Below, piece after piece: positions 46,208-59,014 of a stretch of 64,000 nucleotides of DNA. The notes under the pieces were generated by a model. It saw only the letters and a list, made by a program, of their open reading frames with translations, was not told where the DNA came from and did no database searches. How positions within the stretch are numbered: the first letter of the stretch is position 1; each line of letters opens with the position of its first letter. Source of the stretch: Scenedesmus sp. ARA3. Its lineage: Eukaryota > Chlorophyta > Chlorophyceae > Sphaeropleales > Scenedesmaceae. The position numbers were made by a program, and so were the translations under genes. The stretch is from positions 61,209 to 125,208 of the forward strand of contig RWJK01001932.1 of the NCBI GenBank assembly GCA_004335835.1, given 5' to 3'.

Positions 46208-46465
46208 GCGCAATCGGATCGCTGAATCTCGTTACCTACTACGGCTCCGGCGAGCACGCACACAGGGCGTGTTCTAGACAGATTCATGCAGCTGTTCTAA
46301 GTCTGGATTAATATGTGGTTTATAGCAGTAAGGCTGGGCGGGCATAGGCTAGATATCCACGGACCCTGCAAGTCTGCAGCCGCTGCATCGCCTTTCACGT
46401 AGCCTTAAACGTCACCAGGTAAGATCAACCTTCTTTTTTCCAACATTCTTGTAGTCGCTGGTGAA

Positions 46466-48169
46466 ATGCGTGGTGAAGCTTGGTGGAGAGACGAGTGGCG
46501 AAAAGACAATGACTCCCAGGTTGACGTCAAAACCACCACCCCTGCGGCCTTTCCGCGTCCCAATCCAATGAATTTCCCCTTACCAGCAGGTTCAATGAGC
46601 GGTCGAGAAGGCGCGGAGGGGACTCAGGCTTCAGCTGCCAAGGAATGGCAGAGCCACAGCAACATGAAGGCCAGCCTCTGCAGGGTGGTGGGCTGCTGTG
46701 TGGACCTGTCTGCACTGGGCAAGCCCTACTGCCTCAAAAGACGTGAGTGGAAGGGACTGAAAACGGCGACTGCATGCCATGGCAAGTCAGCGTGCACTGT
46801 GCAGCTGCGACTGTCTACCAACCTACAACACTGCCCGTCACGGCGTGGCTGCTTGTTCATGATCAGGGGAATATACAGCCGGCAATCACCAAGGTATCCT
46901 GCTGCGCAGCCGCCACCAGCGTTGCTGCTTACAGCTGTTTAATACGCATCTGCAGCCCTGTTGTGTGTTCAAGGAGCCAAACTAAAGCCGCAGCGGCTGC
47001 TGCTGTCTCTGCAGGCGTGTGCCCAGAGCATTTGAAGGCTGCTGCAGTGCAGTGCAAAGGAGCTGGTGCACAGCTGTGGAGGTTCTGCCAGCAGGTACAA
47101 GGCCCATCTCTCAACTGCCGCAGCGTTTGTATATTTGTTTGCACCCTGCTGGAAAATTGCTTGCCACGGCACTGCAGCACAGATTCCGTGTCACCTGCAT
47201 GATCCTGCAAGAGCTCAAACCAATGAAAACATTTGGATATTGAGAATCGCATTTTGAGCTCTTGATGGGGCTGCTAGTGGTGCCACGCAATGACACAGCT
47301 ACAACCTGTGCTTTATTGCGAATTATATTAATACGAAATTACATATGCCTGCATGCCGGTCCCCAACTCCTTGCCCTTGAATGCTTTGGCTCCTGCTGCT
47401 GCGCTTGCAGTGTGGCAGGATGGAGCCTCTGCAGCGCTTTGAAGGTGCCAACCGCAGCTGCAGGCAGGACCTGGCAAGGCGGCGCGCCAAGAACGCCAGC
47501 AAGCAGCAGGCGGCAGGCCAGAAGATTACCACAAGTTGCGGCTGTGCACAGCTGGCACCGGCTGCTGCTCAGCACGCTCTGCCGCACCTGCAGCAGCAGC
47601 AGCAGCAGCAGATGCTAACGACAATGAGTCAGGCATCCACTTGGCAGCCGCAAGCAGGCTGGGCGCCGACAGAGCCAGCCGCACACTGCGCAATGCAGCC
47701 TCGCCAGAACAGCCTGTTGAGCCAGGGCAGCGGCAGTACTGCCAACCTGTCTGGTGAGATGTTCTTCAGCCCTGATGTTGCAAGCTGCGGGGACACATGC
47801 GGCAGCCTTGACAGCTCGGTTGATGCAGAGCTAGAGGCACTGATTGAGCGCGAGCTGCGCGCTGCAGCAGTTACGTCTTGTGGGGCACCAGTCGACGGAG
47901 GCTACACTGCGAGCATGCTGCAGCAGATGCCAGCAGCAATGCCACCGCCTGGTGCAGCGGCAGCAGCGCCAGCAGCAACAGCAGCAGCAGGTGTCTCAGC
48001 CGTGGATGCTGCTGCTGCACAGAATGCCAGGCTGCTGTCACTGATGGCAGAGTATGCCGAGCTGAGTGCTGCTCTGCAGCAGCTGCAGGAGCTGCAGCAG
48101 CTGCAGCAAGATGCTGGCGTGCTGCGCCAGGCTGACTCCGGCAGCATCACAATGAGCTTCTTCTGTTAG
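46466..48169 (+). CDS. SBP-box transcription factor
   Basis: Plant-type DNA-binding regulator, expected in the nucleus and binding GTAC-core sites. Exons: 46466-46742, 47015-47094, 47411-48169, phases closing, 371 aa. The SBP domain spans about residues 72-150 and is split over all three exons. Zinc site 1 is C72, C77, C94, H97 (CRVVGC and VCPEH). Zinc site 2 has C117, C120 and C136 (RFCQQC and RSC), but the usual His four residues after the second Cys is Glu124 (CGRMEPL where land plants have C-x-RFH-x-L). The basic end RQDLARRRAKNASKQ can serve as nuclear signal. The C-terminal third has Gln/Ala tracts and a leucine-rich helical stretch (LLSLMAEYAELSAALQQL) that may dimerise. The start ATG at 46466 is the first in the open frame; the one at 46568 is an alternative. 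The target genes are not shown by context. Confidence 0.85.
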
Positions 48170-50069
48170 CAACACGTTGTTTACGAACTCCACATGTGTG
48201 CGTTCACCACACTGTGGCGTGAGCGCCGATGTTGAGCCAGGGCTTGCGGTTGCAGGTGTGCTGCGCGTGTTTGTGTACGTTGGCGGTTTGCCGCTGGCTG
48301 CTGTGCCCGCAGGGGACGCATTGACATGGTTGTTTACGCGCTGCAGCATGTCCGGTGCCACCGCACACAGTAGGCAGTAAACAGGTGGGGAAGGGGTAAC
48401 TTGCCATTGACAATCCCTTGTGCTTATTGCTTGCCTATAAGAGCAAGACCAGCCAGAGCAAGGCTTGATTGGACAGAGTTCAACATCTGCATGGCACAAC
48501 GCATGTGTGCTGTTTTACCCAGGGGTGGCTGGAGTGACCTTGATGAGCCTCACACACCGTGGGGCAGCCTTGGCATGCCGGTCCTGGCAATATAAAGTTC
48601 TATCGGAGTGTTCTTTTTATTTGTGCTGTGGCAGGCACACACAGGGCATGCTCCTGTCAGCAGGTGCAAGCCATTGAGTGACTGCCCTACTATTAGCAGA
48701 TGCCTGCACACATCGTGTCGTGCAAATACGTGTGCATGTGCGCGTGTGGGGTGTCTGCTTGTGTGCCCTACTTGCCACTTCGCCCATCTCCCTGTGTTTG
48801 TCCTGCTAAACTGAATGCATTTGTAGCAGTGTGTGCCTGGGCCTTCTTTGCAGCGTGTGTCGTCCACAGGTCATGGATGCATATGGCTGCGGTGTCTTTT
48901 CTGCGCGCATGCTGCGCCTCTGGCTTTCTGCTGCAGACATCAATACTTATATACTATACGTTTTTCTCAGCCACAACCAAACAAGGAACAAAGAAGTAGG
49001 AACCCTACAGCACTGTTGAGGTTCCTCTGTGCGCCATGTTCTGCATCAACAGGCTACATGTGTTGTGTGCATTATGCCGGTGCTGTTGAGCTGGCAGCTG
49101 CACACTAGCGTTGCTTTTGGGCCTTTCAGGGTCTGCCTTTTAGGGAGGTGTTTGTTTAGTACTATCTGCTTGCAATCAATCCCAGCATGACTACGGCGCA
49201 GATGAATGCGACTGGTCACAGCGGGTGGGAACTGCCAGCTTGGCACTGGCAGGGTCACCAGGCTTCAGTTTTGCAAGCGCGCTACACCATGGCGCGTTCA
49301 GTGAGGTCTTTCATGCCTGATGCTGTTTGTTGTGCTCGAGAATCAACTTATGGACTTGCACATGCTCTGCTCTGTATGTGCGGTCATATCTTCAGGAACT
49401 TGGCACTGTCTGCTCAGCGCATGTTTTTGCACATGAACCTTAGGGACTGCCTGTGCAGCATGAGAGCTTATCCCTTCAGCTTGAGCATAATCTGCCCAAC
49501 ATGCGTTCTTTTTTGTGATCTTTTTGGGGCTTGCAAACTTCAGCAGGTTGCCCATGTGGGCTGCAGCATGCTATGGCATGTGCATTCGAAGTGATGGTGT
49601 GGCACTCAATGCGGAAGCGATGTAGGGACGAATGTCAGCTTGCGGGCTCAGCTCATCATGCATTGGAAGAAGGCGGCACTATGCCGCATCATTATGTTGC
49701 TTATGCAAAGCAAATATTGGAAACAGTGCAAAGGCAAGTGCTTGTCAGATATTTGGCGAAGCATGGGGCAATACTCTGGACGAGGCTATCCAGGCAGTGT
49801 TGATGCTGGGCTGACGCCCCTATTTGAGGAGTGTAGAGAGTTTCTAATGGTGCCGCCCAGCAGCATCACATTTTGTCTCTCCACGTTTTGCTTACAGCAC
49901 ATCTACTATTTCGTTTGCAGTGTTGCACCAGTGCTCAACAACGAGCTGGGCTGCTGTGCACAACGCAAACAAAGTGCATGGCTGGGTGACGAGGCTTGCG
50001 TGTGGTGCTGCTGACTTGGCACACCTACTACTTCTAGCAGTTTAGGAGGGATGATAGGGCTGTTGTATC

Positions 50070-50315
50070 TTGCGCATTGCTTTCTTCTGGAGACACACTC
50101 GACCCGTGTGTTCAAACCAGTGTGCAGCCTAACGGAAGGGTTGTCTTTTTAAGTTACCAGGGTTGCTTTTCAGAGTGCTGAACAGCCCTGGTTCACTCAT
50201 CTTGCGCACTGCTTGCATTTGGAGGCACTTCCGACTGGTGTGTTGAAACCAGCGTGCAGCCTAACAGACAGCGGCAGCTTTTCAAAGTGTTGGACAGCAC
50301 TGGTTCACTCAGATG
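50070..50315. repeat. Diverged tandem duplication, about 130 bp
   Basis: GTGTGTTCAAACCAGTGTGC near 50106 recurs as GTGTGTTGAAACCAGCGTGC near 50238. The sequence around GAACAGCCCTGGTTCACTCA (50180-50200) recurs near 50292-50311. Two units with about 85-90 percent identity by eye. Confidence 0.75.
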
Positions 50316-50627
50316 AGCTGTACTGCAAGTGTTCTGCCTGGCTGATATTGCCAGCCATGCTGCAGGCTTTGCGCTGCTGGCTGTAGCTGTGCAGCAATCA
50401 GCAGGCCTGTTTGCACGGGACTCTGCTGCACAATAGTCTTGCAAACTTTCAATCATCAGCACACACTGTTCGTGGAGTGTCATGGCATGTGATTGGGAGC
50501 TACACATCACCCCAAGCGGCAACCCAGACAGCTGAACCTTTATGGGCTGGAAACTCTTGATGGCCATCACAATGCATGCAGGCGGAGTCGACGCATTGCT
50601 GTCCAGTCGCATGCCATCTGTTCGTGG

Positions 50628-50915
50628 AGTGTCAGGGTTGGGCCTATGTCGGGGTTGGGCCTATGTTGGCGTTGGGCCTATGTCGGGGTTGGCCCTGTGT
50701 CAGGGTTTGGCCTTGTTGTGCAGTCGCATGCCATCTGTTCGTGGAGTGTCAGGGTTGGGCCTATGTCAGGGTTGGCCCTATGTCGGGGTTGGCCCTGTGT
50801 CAGGGTTGGCCTTATGTCGGGGTTGAGCCTATGTCAGGGTTGGGCCTATGTTGGGGTTTGGCCTGTGTCAGGGTTTGGCCTACGTCGGGGTCTGGCCTAT
50901 GTCGGGGTTTGGCCT
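50628..50915 (+). repeat. 18-bp minisatellite, about 14 copies
   Basis: Tandem units of the type GTTGGGCCTATGTCGGGG, varying as GTTGGCCCTGTGTCAGGG and similar. A higher-order duplication is visible: the lead-in TCGCATGCCATCTGTTCGTG occurs at about 50608 and again at about 50724. The unit length is a multiple of three, which creates long spurious open frames. Confidence 0.9.
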
Positions 50916-51375
50916 GTTGGGATTGAGCCCCACACAGCGTGGGAGGAGCAGCTGTGCGGGTGCGCTCACATACAGCTCAACTGCAGCAGGCGTGCTGTGC
51001 GCCAGCCACTAGAGAAGGCCTCGGAGCTCAGTGTGTGTGGTGTTTGCAGAGATTCAGGGTTTCGGGGTGTGGGGTCGGCCAGCACGCCACTTGGGTTGCG
51101 TTTCCAGGTAGCGGGTGCCTGTCACAGACTGGCCGTGTGGTACAGCCACGAGGTGGTTTGGTGGTTTATTGATGTAGGAATAGAGCATCTCCAATCTCTG
51201 CATACACTGCATGGAGTGTGAATGTTAATTCTGTGAACGCATGTTGTGGTCCTGCTTGTCTTGAGCTGTTGCCAGTTTACGGTGCTGTATGCAGGGCAGC
51301 CGCTGATATGCTTGGCTGCCCTGAGAGCCGATGGTATGCACTGCCAACGCATGCATGCTTCGGAGGTTTTATAAC

Positions 51376-51480
51376 ACAGCTGCACAGCTGCCATGACGAC
51401 AGATGTAACACAGATCTAACATCTGTCATGGTGGCAGATGTAACACCTACACCGACTTGTGTGTACTTGGAAGTACACAA
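51376..51480. other. Two small inverted repeats
   Basis: CTGCCATGACGACAGATGT (from about 51390) is nearly the reverse complement of ACATCTGTCATGGTGGCAG (ending about 51439). A second palindrome, TGTGTACTT with AAGTACACA, follows near 51460-51480. Either could form a hairpin; no element could be named. Confidence 0.6.
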
Positions 51481-52887
51481 GGGTAGAAAACATTGTGACA
51501 GTTACCATGATCTAGTGCTCACACATGTGTGTACACAGCCCTACATGGCTGCTTGAGCGTCAAACACACACCCAAAAAGCCCAGGCAGTGAAGCCAACAC
51601 ACTGGCTGTATGGCACCACCGCCAGTCAGCCATGTGACCTACATGAAAGTCCAGCATGTATATACAAATCAGGCATAGGCCCACTGAAGCAGCAGCACTT
51701 GCACGTGAAACATTGTAGCCCTGCCTGCCAACAGCGGCCGGCGCTGCCGGGCAATGCATGTGCATGCGGTCACCACAAAGCTGCAGTGGCAGCCACAGGC
51801 TGCTCCACATACACTCAACGGTTCCTACACTTCAGCAGCCACAGCTCATGCAATGAGCATGGTGCGCGAAATACATATGAACACAACGGTGGACGTGTTG
51901 GAGTACCCTTGACCAGACATTATGTTGCTAGACAATCAACTGCTGCACGCTGCTGCCACAAAACCCCGCTTCCAGGATGCGTTAAGAAGCACCATCCACA
52001 ACGAGACTTGCACCGATACAGGCAAAAATGTGGAGCGCGCCAGTGCTGCACTGCCACAGCACTTCTGCAAAAATGGCCACATACACACAGCCCAGAAGCA
52101 AGCACGCCAAGAGCGTGCAGAGCAGGAAAATCGGCCAGCTGTTTACTCCAACGAACACCAAATCCTTGACGTTGCCAGGTACTTCAGTTTGCACGCTGCC
52201 CTTTTCCCAAACAGTAATAATAGGAACATTGCCACATGCACGACAGTTCCCTGTCCCTTGTGGGGGAAGTCATGCACAACACAGCATACATAAAATACTG
52301 CAGGCACAAGGCCGGCTTGCCCAAGTGGTGCAATGCCACAGTCGGCAAACATGGCCTCCTACTATCACCCAAAGGCCTTCCAGGAAGTGACGCAGTCCAC
52401 ACACAAAATGCTCCACACAAACATAGCATACACTTGAGGCATGACATAGCAGCACGTCTGTGCTGGCTGCCGAGGACGCCACTGGCACCAGTGCACAAGT
52501 CACAAGATCCGCTAGCAGACTGACCATGTGTGACTGCTTGCCTGCCACCTTGCCTGCGCCTTGCTGGTGCATGTGCAGTGCGCACCCAACGAGCCAGCTG
52601 CAGCGTAAACACACGCCACCAGCACCTCAGTGCCAAAGTACACACTCAAATCCGTCTAAGTCACAGACCTGCCAGCATATCACTCGCATCAGGGCGCAGA
52701 CAGCATACCAGCAGCAGTCGGGTTGCCCAGATCAAGCCAGCACATGATATTCTGCGTACAACAAGCGCTGACTGGCAAGCAGGCTGCTCTGCAGCTGGGG
52801 TAGTAGGCCGCAGTGCAGCCAGCTAACCGGCCCCGCAATTCCCCAGCCCTGTCCAGCTGCTGTTGCTGCAGCGCCTCGTGCAGCCTC

Positions 52888-54491
52888 TCACTCCATGCTC
52901 TGCACACTCTTCAGGTCTGCAATGGCCATGTGGAAGATGAACTGAGGGAACTCTGCGCGCTCCACTGTGCCGTTGTTGTTCTCGTCAGCAGCTGCAGCAC
53001 AAGCAGGCAAGGCACAGCACAGGCATGTCGCAGGGTGGAAGGAGGTCATGGGGTTTGCTGTCAAGAAACCTTGCCAGGGTATGGACAGTTCGATCCCCAT
53101 TACAGCAGCCGCACCGAGCAAGCACATACACTGCAAATCAGGGTGCCAAAGGCCTGCCTGCATGCCCATGAGTGTGTCCAGTACATGCACGGCTTGACCC
53201 TCGCCAGCACCAACATATCCTTTTACCGCCACTGCGCGCAGCCTGCACCTTGCTTGCTTGCAGGACAAGTAACTGCATGCTTGCAGGACACACAATTGCA
53301 TGCTGAACATGCTGCACATGCACAAATATGCAAAGCGTGTACTATACAAATCATGCATGTACTATACAAACCAAATGCCCAACAGGCAGCACGCAACGTG
53401 CGCTACACAGCAGCGCGCACCTCTGATGAACTCGTTGATCTGCTCTGGCGTGATCTCTACGTTGCGGCTCTTTAGCGCGGTGGCGATCTCTGCCGTGGTG
53501 AGGTGGCCGTCCCCGTCCTCGTCAAACTCGGTGAAGATGTGGTCCAGCGGGTCGTTGTAGGTGGTGGAGGGGATGCGGCGGCGGCGCTCCCAGATCTGCA
53601 AGGTTGCCATGGGTTGCAATCAGTACGGTTGCACAGGCACGCTGGTCAGGCAGCTGAGTGTGTGGCTGCGCAGCTTGTTGTTGCAGGAGGCCACGGGAGC
53701 GAGGCAGCAACTCAGCAAATAGAGGAGTCAGTAGAGCTATGGTGGAGGAGACAGCAAGATACACGTGCAGGCCTTGCAAGCTAGACTGCTTCCTGCAAGC
53801 AGGACTTGCTGGGAGCAATATAGCTTGCAAAACCTCCACAAACCCGTCAACCGGCAAAACACATGCTTGCAGGGCTAATAAAGCATGTCTCTCTACTCCC
53901 ATCGACTGCCTGGTGAGCATGCTGCTGCTAAACACACAAAGGCTATCAACAACGGAACACAAATGGCCGTGAATCGCTGCTGCATGGTGGTGCAATTATA
54001 CTATGCCACTATCTGCCTGTTCCTGCAAGGGGAAACCATGCTGAACGACAGGCTGATGAACTTACTGCAGCAGCAAACTCCTGCAGGCCTGGGATGCGGG
54101 CTGATGGTGGCTTTGCCGCTTCAAAAGCATGCATGAATGCCTCATGCGCTGCAGACTTCTCCTCTGCCGGGCCTGCAAGTATACAGGTTCATCAGTCAAC
54201 GGATGGGCGTTTGTCTGACAGGGGCATGCAAAAGTGCAGCCACAGATGATGCAGCCCTGCACACCACACAGGCCAGAGGTCCTATGTGCCTGCACTCTGA
54301 GGCTGGCTCACGGACATCATAAGAGCAAGGCTTAAAAGCCACAACCATCACCCAGGCTTGCTCTTACTTGGGATGACCTCGCCCTTGGCGTAAACTTTGC
54401 AAGGCCTGACTGGTGGTGCCAGCACCGTGCGTGCAGCAGGCTGTACCCTGCTACCGACCTTGGTATGGGGCAGGTTTGCGCGTGCCAGCAT
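52888..54491 (-). CDS. Small two-EF-hand calcium-binding protein, probably plastid-targeted
   Basis: Calcium sensor or buffer of the calmodulin-like kind. Exons in transcript order: 54491-54368, 54172-54066, 53595-53421, 52991-52888; good donors (GTAAGA, GTAAGT, GTGCGC) and closed phases give 169 aa. EF loop 1 is DEDGDGHLTTAE (102-113) and loop 2 DENNNGTVERAE (138-149); both have acidic or Asn ligands at 1, 3 and 5, Gly at 6 and Glu at 12, so both should bind calcium. The first 35-40 residues (MLARANLPHTKVG, then RVQPAARTVLAPPVRP) are basic, rich in Ala, Val and Pro and nearly free of acidic residues, as in algal transit peptides. The middle exon has a helical PAEEKSAAHEAFMHAFEAAK segment. 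The first two exons were found by phase and style rather than homology, so the N-terminus is less sure than the EF-hands. Confidence 0.75.
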
Positions 54492-55679
54492 GTTGACCGA
54501 GCTGCGCACGGGGCAGAGTTGCAAGCCAGGAAACGTGAGTATGTGCAGGGCGATCACAGTGCTGAAGAGTCAGGTACTTTCGGCAAGCCCGGATAACCCG
54601 TCTACGTCTCAGATCATGTCAAAAGCTGAGAGCACAGCGGCTACAATGCTGTGACGCTACTCCTAGTTCGCTGTCAGCAGTCAAGCCGAGCAGAGCAAGC
54701 CCGCAACCCTGAACGACATCCAGTATACCTTATGGAGACGAAAGTTTCACAAATGTCTCGCCCGCAAGTCTGCAACAAGTTCCTGAAGCCTCCGAGACAA
54801 GGGAACTGACTTTTGTGCAGGCGAACAAAAGAAAGACTCTCAAAGTAAAAGGTAGAAAGCTGCAAGAATGATATTGCAAATGCAGGCGACGCATGCAGGA
54901 TATGTGCATGGAGTCACGCTGCACGAGGGTTTTTCGATTCCGCCACGTCATGTTGCGATGACAACGCACCTTCAGCAGTTGTTGTGACAAGCGAAAACGT
55001 CTATTGTTCTTCATCTTGCATCATGCTGGGGGCACAACCTCGTTCAGTGCCTTTTCGGCTCAAGGCGTGGGGTGCAGGTGATTCCCGCCAACACCGGTCG
55101 CGATCTAATGCTCATTGATGCCGCGCGGTCAGTTACGATGCGCACATGCAGCGACAAACCTTCACGAGTCTGTCTATGGCGGCAAACAGCCACCGCACCC
55201 AGCTGGTGGTGCTGCCCTGCTCAAACTGTTTTTGACTGTGCACACTGCTATGGAGCTGCGAGTATCAAGCTTTCAATCGGCTGCACCTGCAAAACGTTTC
55301 TGGAATGATCCATACTACTAGTACCTCTCAAAACACGCAAGGGCCTGGGCTGCAACATGTGTACGCACGCGCACAACATGTCTCAATGCCGCGAGTTCAA
55401 TCCAACACCCACACCACAATCCAGAGCATGACAGGCCCTCCAGCCGACCACTCAATTGCATGCCGATGCCACCCGCATACACCAACTGCACGCGGCGTTG
55501 AGCCAGCAGTATACAAGTGACAACTGCCAGATGCATCTACACCTGCTCTTTGCAAGTCCCTGCAGGGTTCAGCATACCAGCCCGTCCACATCCGTGCCTC
55601 TTCGATGCTGGCTATGACCTGCGCTGCTGCAACTCCCTTAGGGCCAAACACGACGTGACAAACCTTGGACACCCCAGTA
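54492..55679. other. Intergenic region between EF-hand gene and release factor gene
   Basis: About 1.2 kb holding the EF-hand promoter and the 3' flank of the release factor gene, both on the minus strand. No gene, repeat or RNA was recognised. Confidence 0.5.
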
Positions 55680-58600
55680 TCATGCGGTCGGGGCAGCCAG
55701 CCGCTGCTCCTGCTGCTGCCTGCCCTGCTCCCGCAGGTAGGCTGTGATGAACTCATCCAAGCCGCCATCCATCACCGCAGATATATCGCTCGTCTCACAG
55801 CCTGCAGCATCGCAGCAAAGTTTGCTGTTCAGATCATGCTGTGCATGGCATTGGGCGGCACCCAGCACGTTGGTTGTTTGTGTTGCCCTGTGTGATCAGC
55901 CCACTTGGAGCGCCAGGAGCCTTTGGGCAGGGGGGCTTCTGGTCCAGCATTGCTTGCAGGTGCGCGGTTGTGCATTTACCATGCCTTAAAACTGTCATTT
56001 TACGCAGCAGCCTCAGCGCTGTGCAGCGCCTTACAGCGGAACATGTTGCTGTGCAGCAAGCTGCAACAGCACCGCTGTGCACCTTCATGAAGCTGCACAG
56101 AAACAGCACAGCTCAGCAACTTGGTCGCAGCCTGGTCGTGGCACGTTTGCCAGGGTTGTTTGCACCCAATCACCAGGCATGAACTCAACCATCAGCAGCG
56201 CTCAGCTGCACCATCCGTCTACCATGGCAGCATAGGAACCACACATACTGGCAGTCTCTAGAACTACAGCCACTTCTGCAGACTGCACAGACTGTGATCG
56301 CACTGCAACCGCACCTGTGCGCGTGTCCTTCACAAGTTTGTAGGGATGGAACACGTAGTTGCGGATCTGCTGGCCCCACTCAGCCTTGACAACGTCACCC
56401 CGGATGTCTGCCAGCTGTGCTGCCTGCTGCTCTTCTAGCACCACCAGCAGCTTGGCGGTCAGGCGCTCCAGCGCAATCTTGCGGTTGGCCTCCTGTGTGC
56501 GCTGCTCCGTGCACTTCACGGCAAGCCCAGTAGGGATGTGCAGCAGCCTCACACCTGCGGCAGCAGCAGAGCAGCACAGGGCTGACTATAGGGTTTGTTC
56601 ATCGTGTGTGCTGCACCGCCATAGCAGCATCACTTTTGCTTTCCTTACCAAGGCGAGCTAGCACGCGGCTTGCCTCGAAGCACCTTCTGCAAAGAGCACG
56701 GTTCAGCTTTCTGCCGTCGTTGCTGCAATCCAACATTGGCAGCATGCCCTCATAACAGCGCCCCTGCGCACCTGTCTCCACCTTGTTGACGTTCTGCCCT
56801 CCCTTGCCGCCAGCCCGCATAAAGCTCAGCTCCAAGTCCTTGTCAGGAATGGCCAGCTGCTGCTGCTGCGTGCTGGCATCCAGCAGCGGCAGCACCTCCA
56901 CGCCAGCAAAGCTGGTCTGGCGCAGCCCCTTCGCGTTGAAGGGCGAGCTGCGCACCAGCCGGTGCGTGCCCTTCTCGCCTGCAGCAACACACACACACGC
57001 ACGCGCGCGCTGTGAGTGTAGTTGTTGACAGTGGGAGTTTGTTTGGCTGTGGGTGCACAGCAGGAGGAAGCTTCAAGGTCTGCACCTGATTCACGCCCTG
57101 CTCTCCTGCCATCCAGGCCACAGCTGCTGCAGCAGGGCGGCGCCAGCACCATGCATCCAGCATACATAGCCGGCAGCAGCAGACCCCCAAAACTTGCTGA
57201 TTCTGAGACGCTGCGTCAACCACAGAACCATCGCCCTGGCCACTGCATGTACACTGCAGCAGCTCACCCTTCAGGTAGCCGTAGGCCCAGCGGCCCCGTA
57301 TGGTCAGCTCGGCTCCTTTTATGCCTGCCTCCTCCCCCGGGCTCCTGTCAGACACGCTCAGGCTGTAGCCGTGGGCTGCTGCCCAGCGGCTGTACATGCG
57401 CTCCAGCATCTCAGCCCAGTCCATGGCATCTACGCCGCCTGCAGCAACAGCGCGCGATGAGGCAGATGCAGTGTTACAGTGTTCAGACACGCGCATTGAC
57501 AGTGCCTGCTGGGCGTGCGTGAGAGTGTAGCTGGTGCAGGCGCTGGCGTGTGCAAGCTGGCACCCAGGTAACACACCCAGCCCTGCCAGCCTGCACTGTA
57601 CCCGCCTCTACCAACTGCAGTTGCGCAGAACAGCATGTGTGCCACAGACATGTAGACAATGCCCCCTGCTCAGCATGCTGGCAAATCCTCTCAAAGGCTG
57701 ACAGCTGGCCTTCAAGCCTATGCAGCTGCACGTGCACCGCACCTGCTCCCGCTGTGATGGTCAGCAGCGCCCCTGCCTCGTCATACGGCCCCGCCAGCAG
57801 CACACGCAGCTCCCAGGTGTCAAGCGCTGCAGCCAGCTGCTGCAGCGATGACCTGGCCTGACTCAGCAGCTCCGCCAGCTCACTGCTGCTGCTGTCTTCT
57901 AGCTGCGCCAGCTCGAGCGCAAAGGCTGCATCTTCCAGCAGCGCTTTGAACCTGCAGCAGTGTGCGTGGCTTGTTGAGATGCAGGGCTTCTGCAGGTGAG
58001 CTGCAGATGTGGCGTGGTTGTGTGCGCTGCTGCAAGCATGCCTGGCATTGTGCCTTGTGCAGCTGCGGGCTGATGCGCACACTTGTTGCATGCGTGCAGC
58101 TACCCTGCGCAGTGTGGTCAGCATGCGTTCGTTTGGGCAGGTTGCGCTGCAGCTGTTCACATGTACTCAATGGCCCAGCGCTTGCCTGTGATGGCATGAT
58201 GCCGATGCCAGGCCTGCCAGTTATAAGCGTCACTTGCTAAACCACACCTGTCAATCTCTGCCAGCTCATCTTTCAGGCTGCTGATTTCTGTCAGCAGGCC
58301 TTGTGCGCGTGTAGGGTCATCCCAGATGCTGTCACTGCTGGCATCATGCTGCAGGCTAGCCAGCCGCGCCTTGGTGGCTGACACATCAGCAAGCCTCAGC
58401 GCCTGAGTCAGCCGCTCACCCACAATGTCATACTGCGGGTGGAGGACCACAATGTATGTGAGAGAGATTTTTGCGCAGCAGAGCAAGCAGCAGAGTGCGT
58501 TTTAATGCTCAATGACAGCTGCTGTGAGTGTTTTCTCTGCTGCGGCAGCGCTCTTGAAGACAGTGCGGCCATCATTCTGCTAAATTGTTGGCGACTGCCA

Positions 58601-59014
58601 CATGCCAAGAGCTATGCATGCTATGTTATTATCCTGCAACGTATGGATGCAGTCACTGTGTCCTGCTGTGCACAATTGAGGCTTGCTCCAAGGCAGCATG
58701 CAGCAGCTGTCAGGCTGGCTGGAGCCCACCTGTCGCTTGACAGCTGCTATGCTATCGCCAGCTTCGCCGGGCTGCCCCTGGCTGCTGCTCCGTGCAATGA
58801 ACCTGACCAGACCTCTGAAGTTTTGGGCAGCTGTGAAGCAGTTTGCCAGACCAACAGATGTGCCGCTGAACCTTGTGGTGTGCAGAGGCGTGCTGGCTGT
58901 GCCAGGCTGTGGCAGGCGCTGGTGTGTTGCTGGCAGCGAGGTGCAGTTGGTGCGCACAGCAGCGGCGATGCGTGAGCGGCTGAGCACCCTGTGCAACGGA
59001 CGTGCTAGGAGCAT
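55680..59014 (-). CDS. prfB: Peptide chain release factor 2 (PrfB type), organellar
   Basis: Ends translation at UGA and UAA by hydrolysing peptidyl-tRNA on bacterial-type ribosomes. Exons in transcript order: 59014-58730, 58432-58248, 57951-57743, 57438-57268, 56978-56772, 56554-56315, 55801-55680; every phase closes, 472 aa, close to plastid PrfB1 and longer than E. coli RF2 by the presequence. Residues 1-95 form a Ser/Arg/Ala-rich leader ([20 protein letters not shown] at the start) fitting a transit peptide. The body has [30 protein letters not shown], the stop-reading motif SPF (295-297) in the context RSSPFNAKG, and the catalytic GGQ (343-345) in [10 protein letters not shown], then HIPTG and the terminal [10 protein letters not shown] and DGGLDEFI. 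No programmed frameshift site was sought beyond the closed reading. Plastid location is favoured, mitochondrial is possible. It is divergent from the DEX1-like gene. Confidence 0.93.

Larger units (their letters stand above)
48170..52887. other. Long stretch without a recognised gene
   Basis: 4.7 kb between the 3' ends of the SBP gene and the EF-hand gene. Base composition is more AT-rich than in the coding regions. Open frames exist (for example 49187-49594, 49640-50014 and 51525-52169, plus), but none has family motifs or matching splice structure. It holds the repeats listed separately and probably both 3' untranslated regions. A poorly conserved or non-coding gene cannot be excluded. Confidence 0.45.

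Noticed and set aside
49640..50014. Plus-strand open frame as a gene
   Set aside because: No motif, no convincing start and no homologous splice pattern; the composition is like the surrounding non-coding DNA.
50628..50915. CRISPR-like array
   Set aside because: The units are contiguous 18-mers without unique spacers, in a eukaryotic nuclear scaffold; it is a minisatellite.
50493..51221. Open frame with GLCRGWAYVGVGP repeats as a structural protein
   Set aside because: It exists only because the 18-bp minisatellite unit is a multiple of three; there is no start context, splice support or family.
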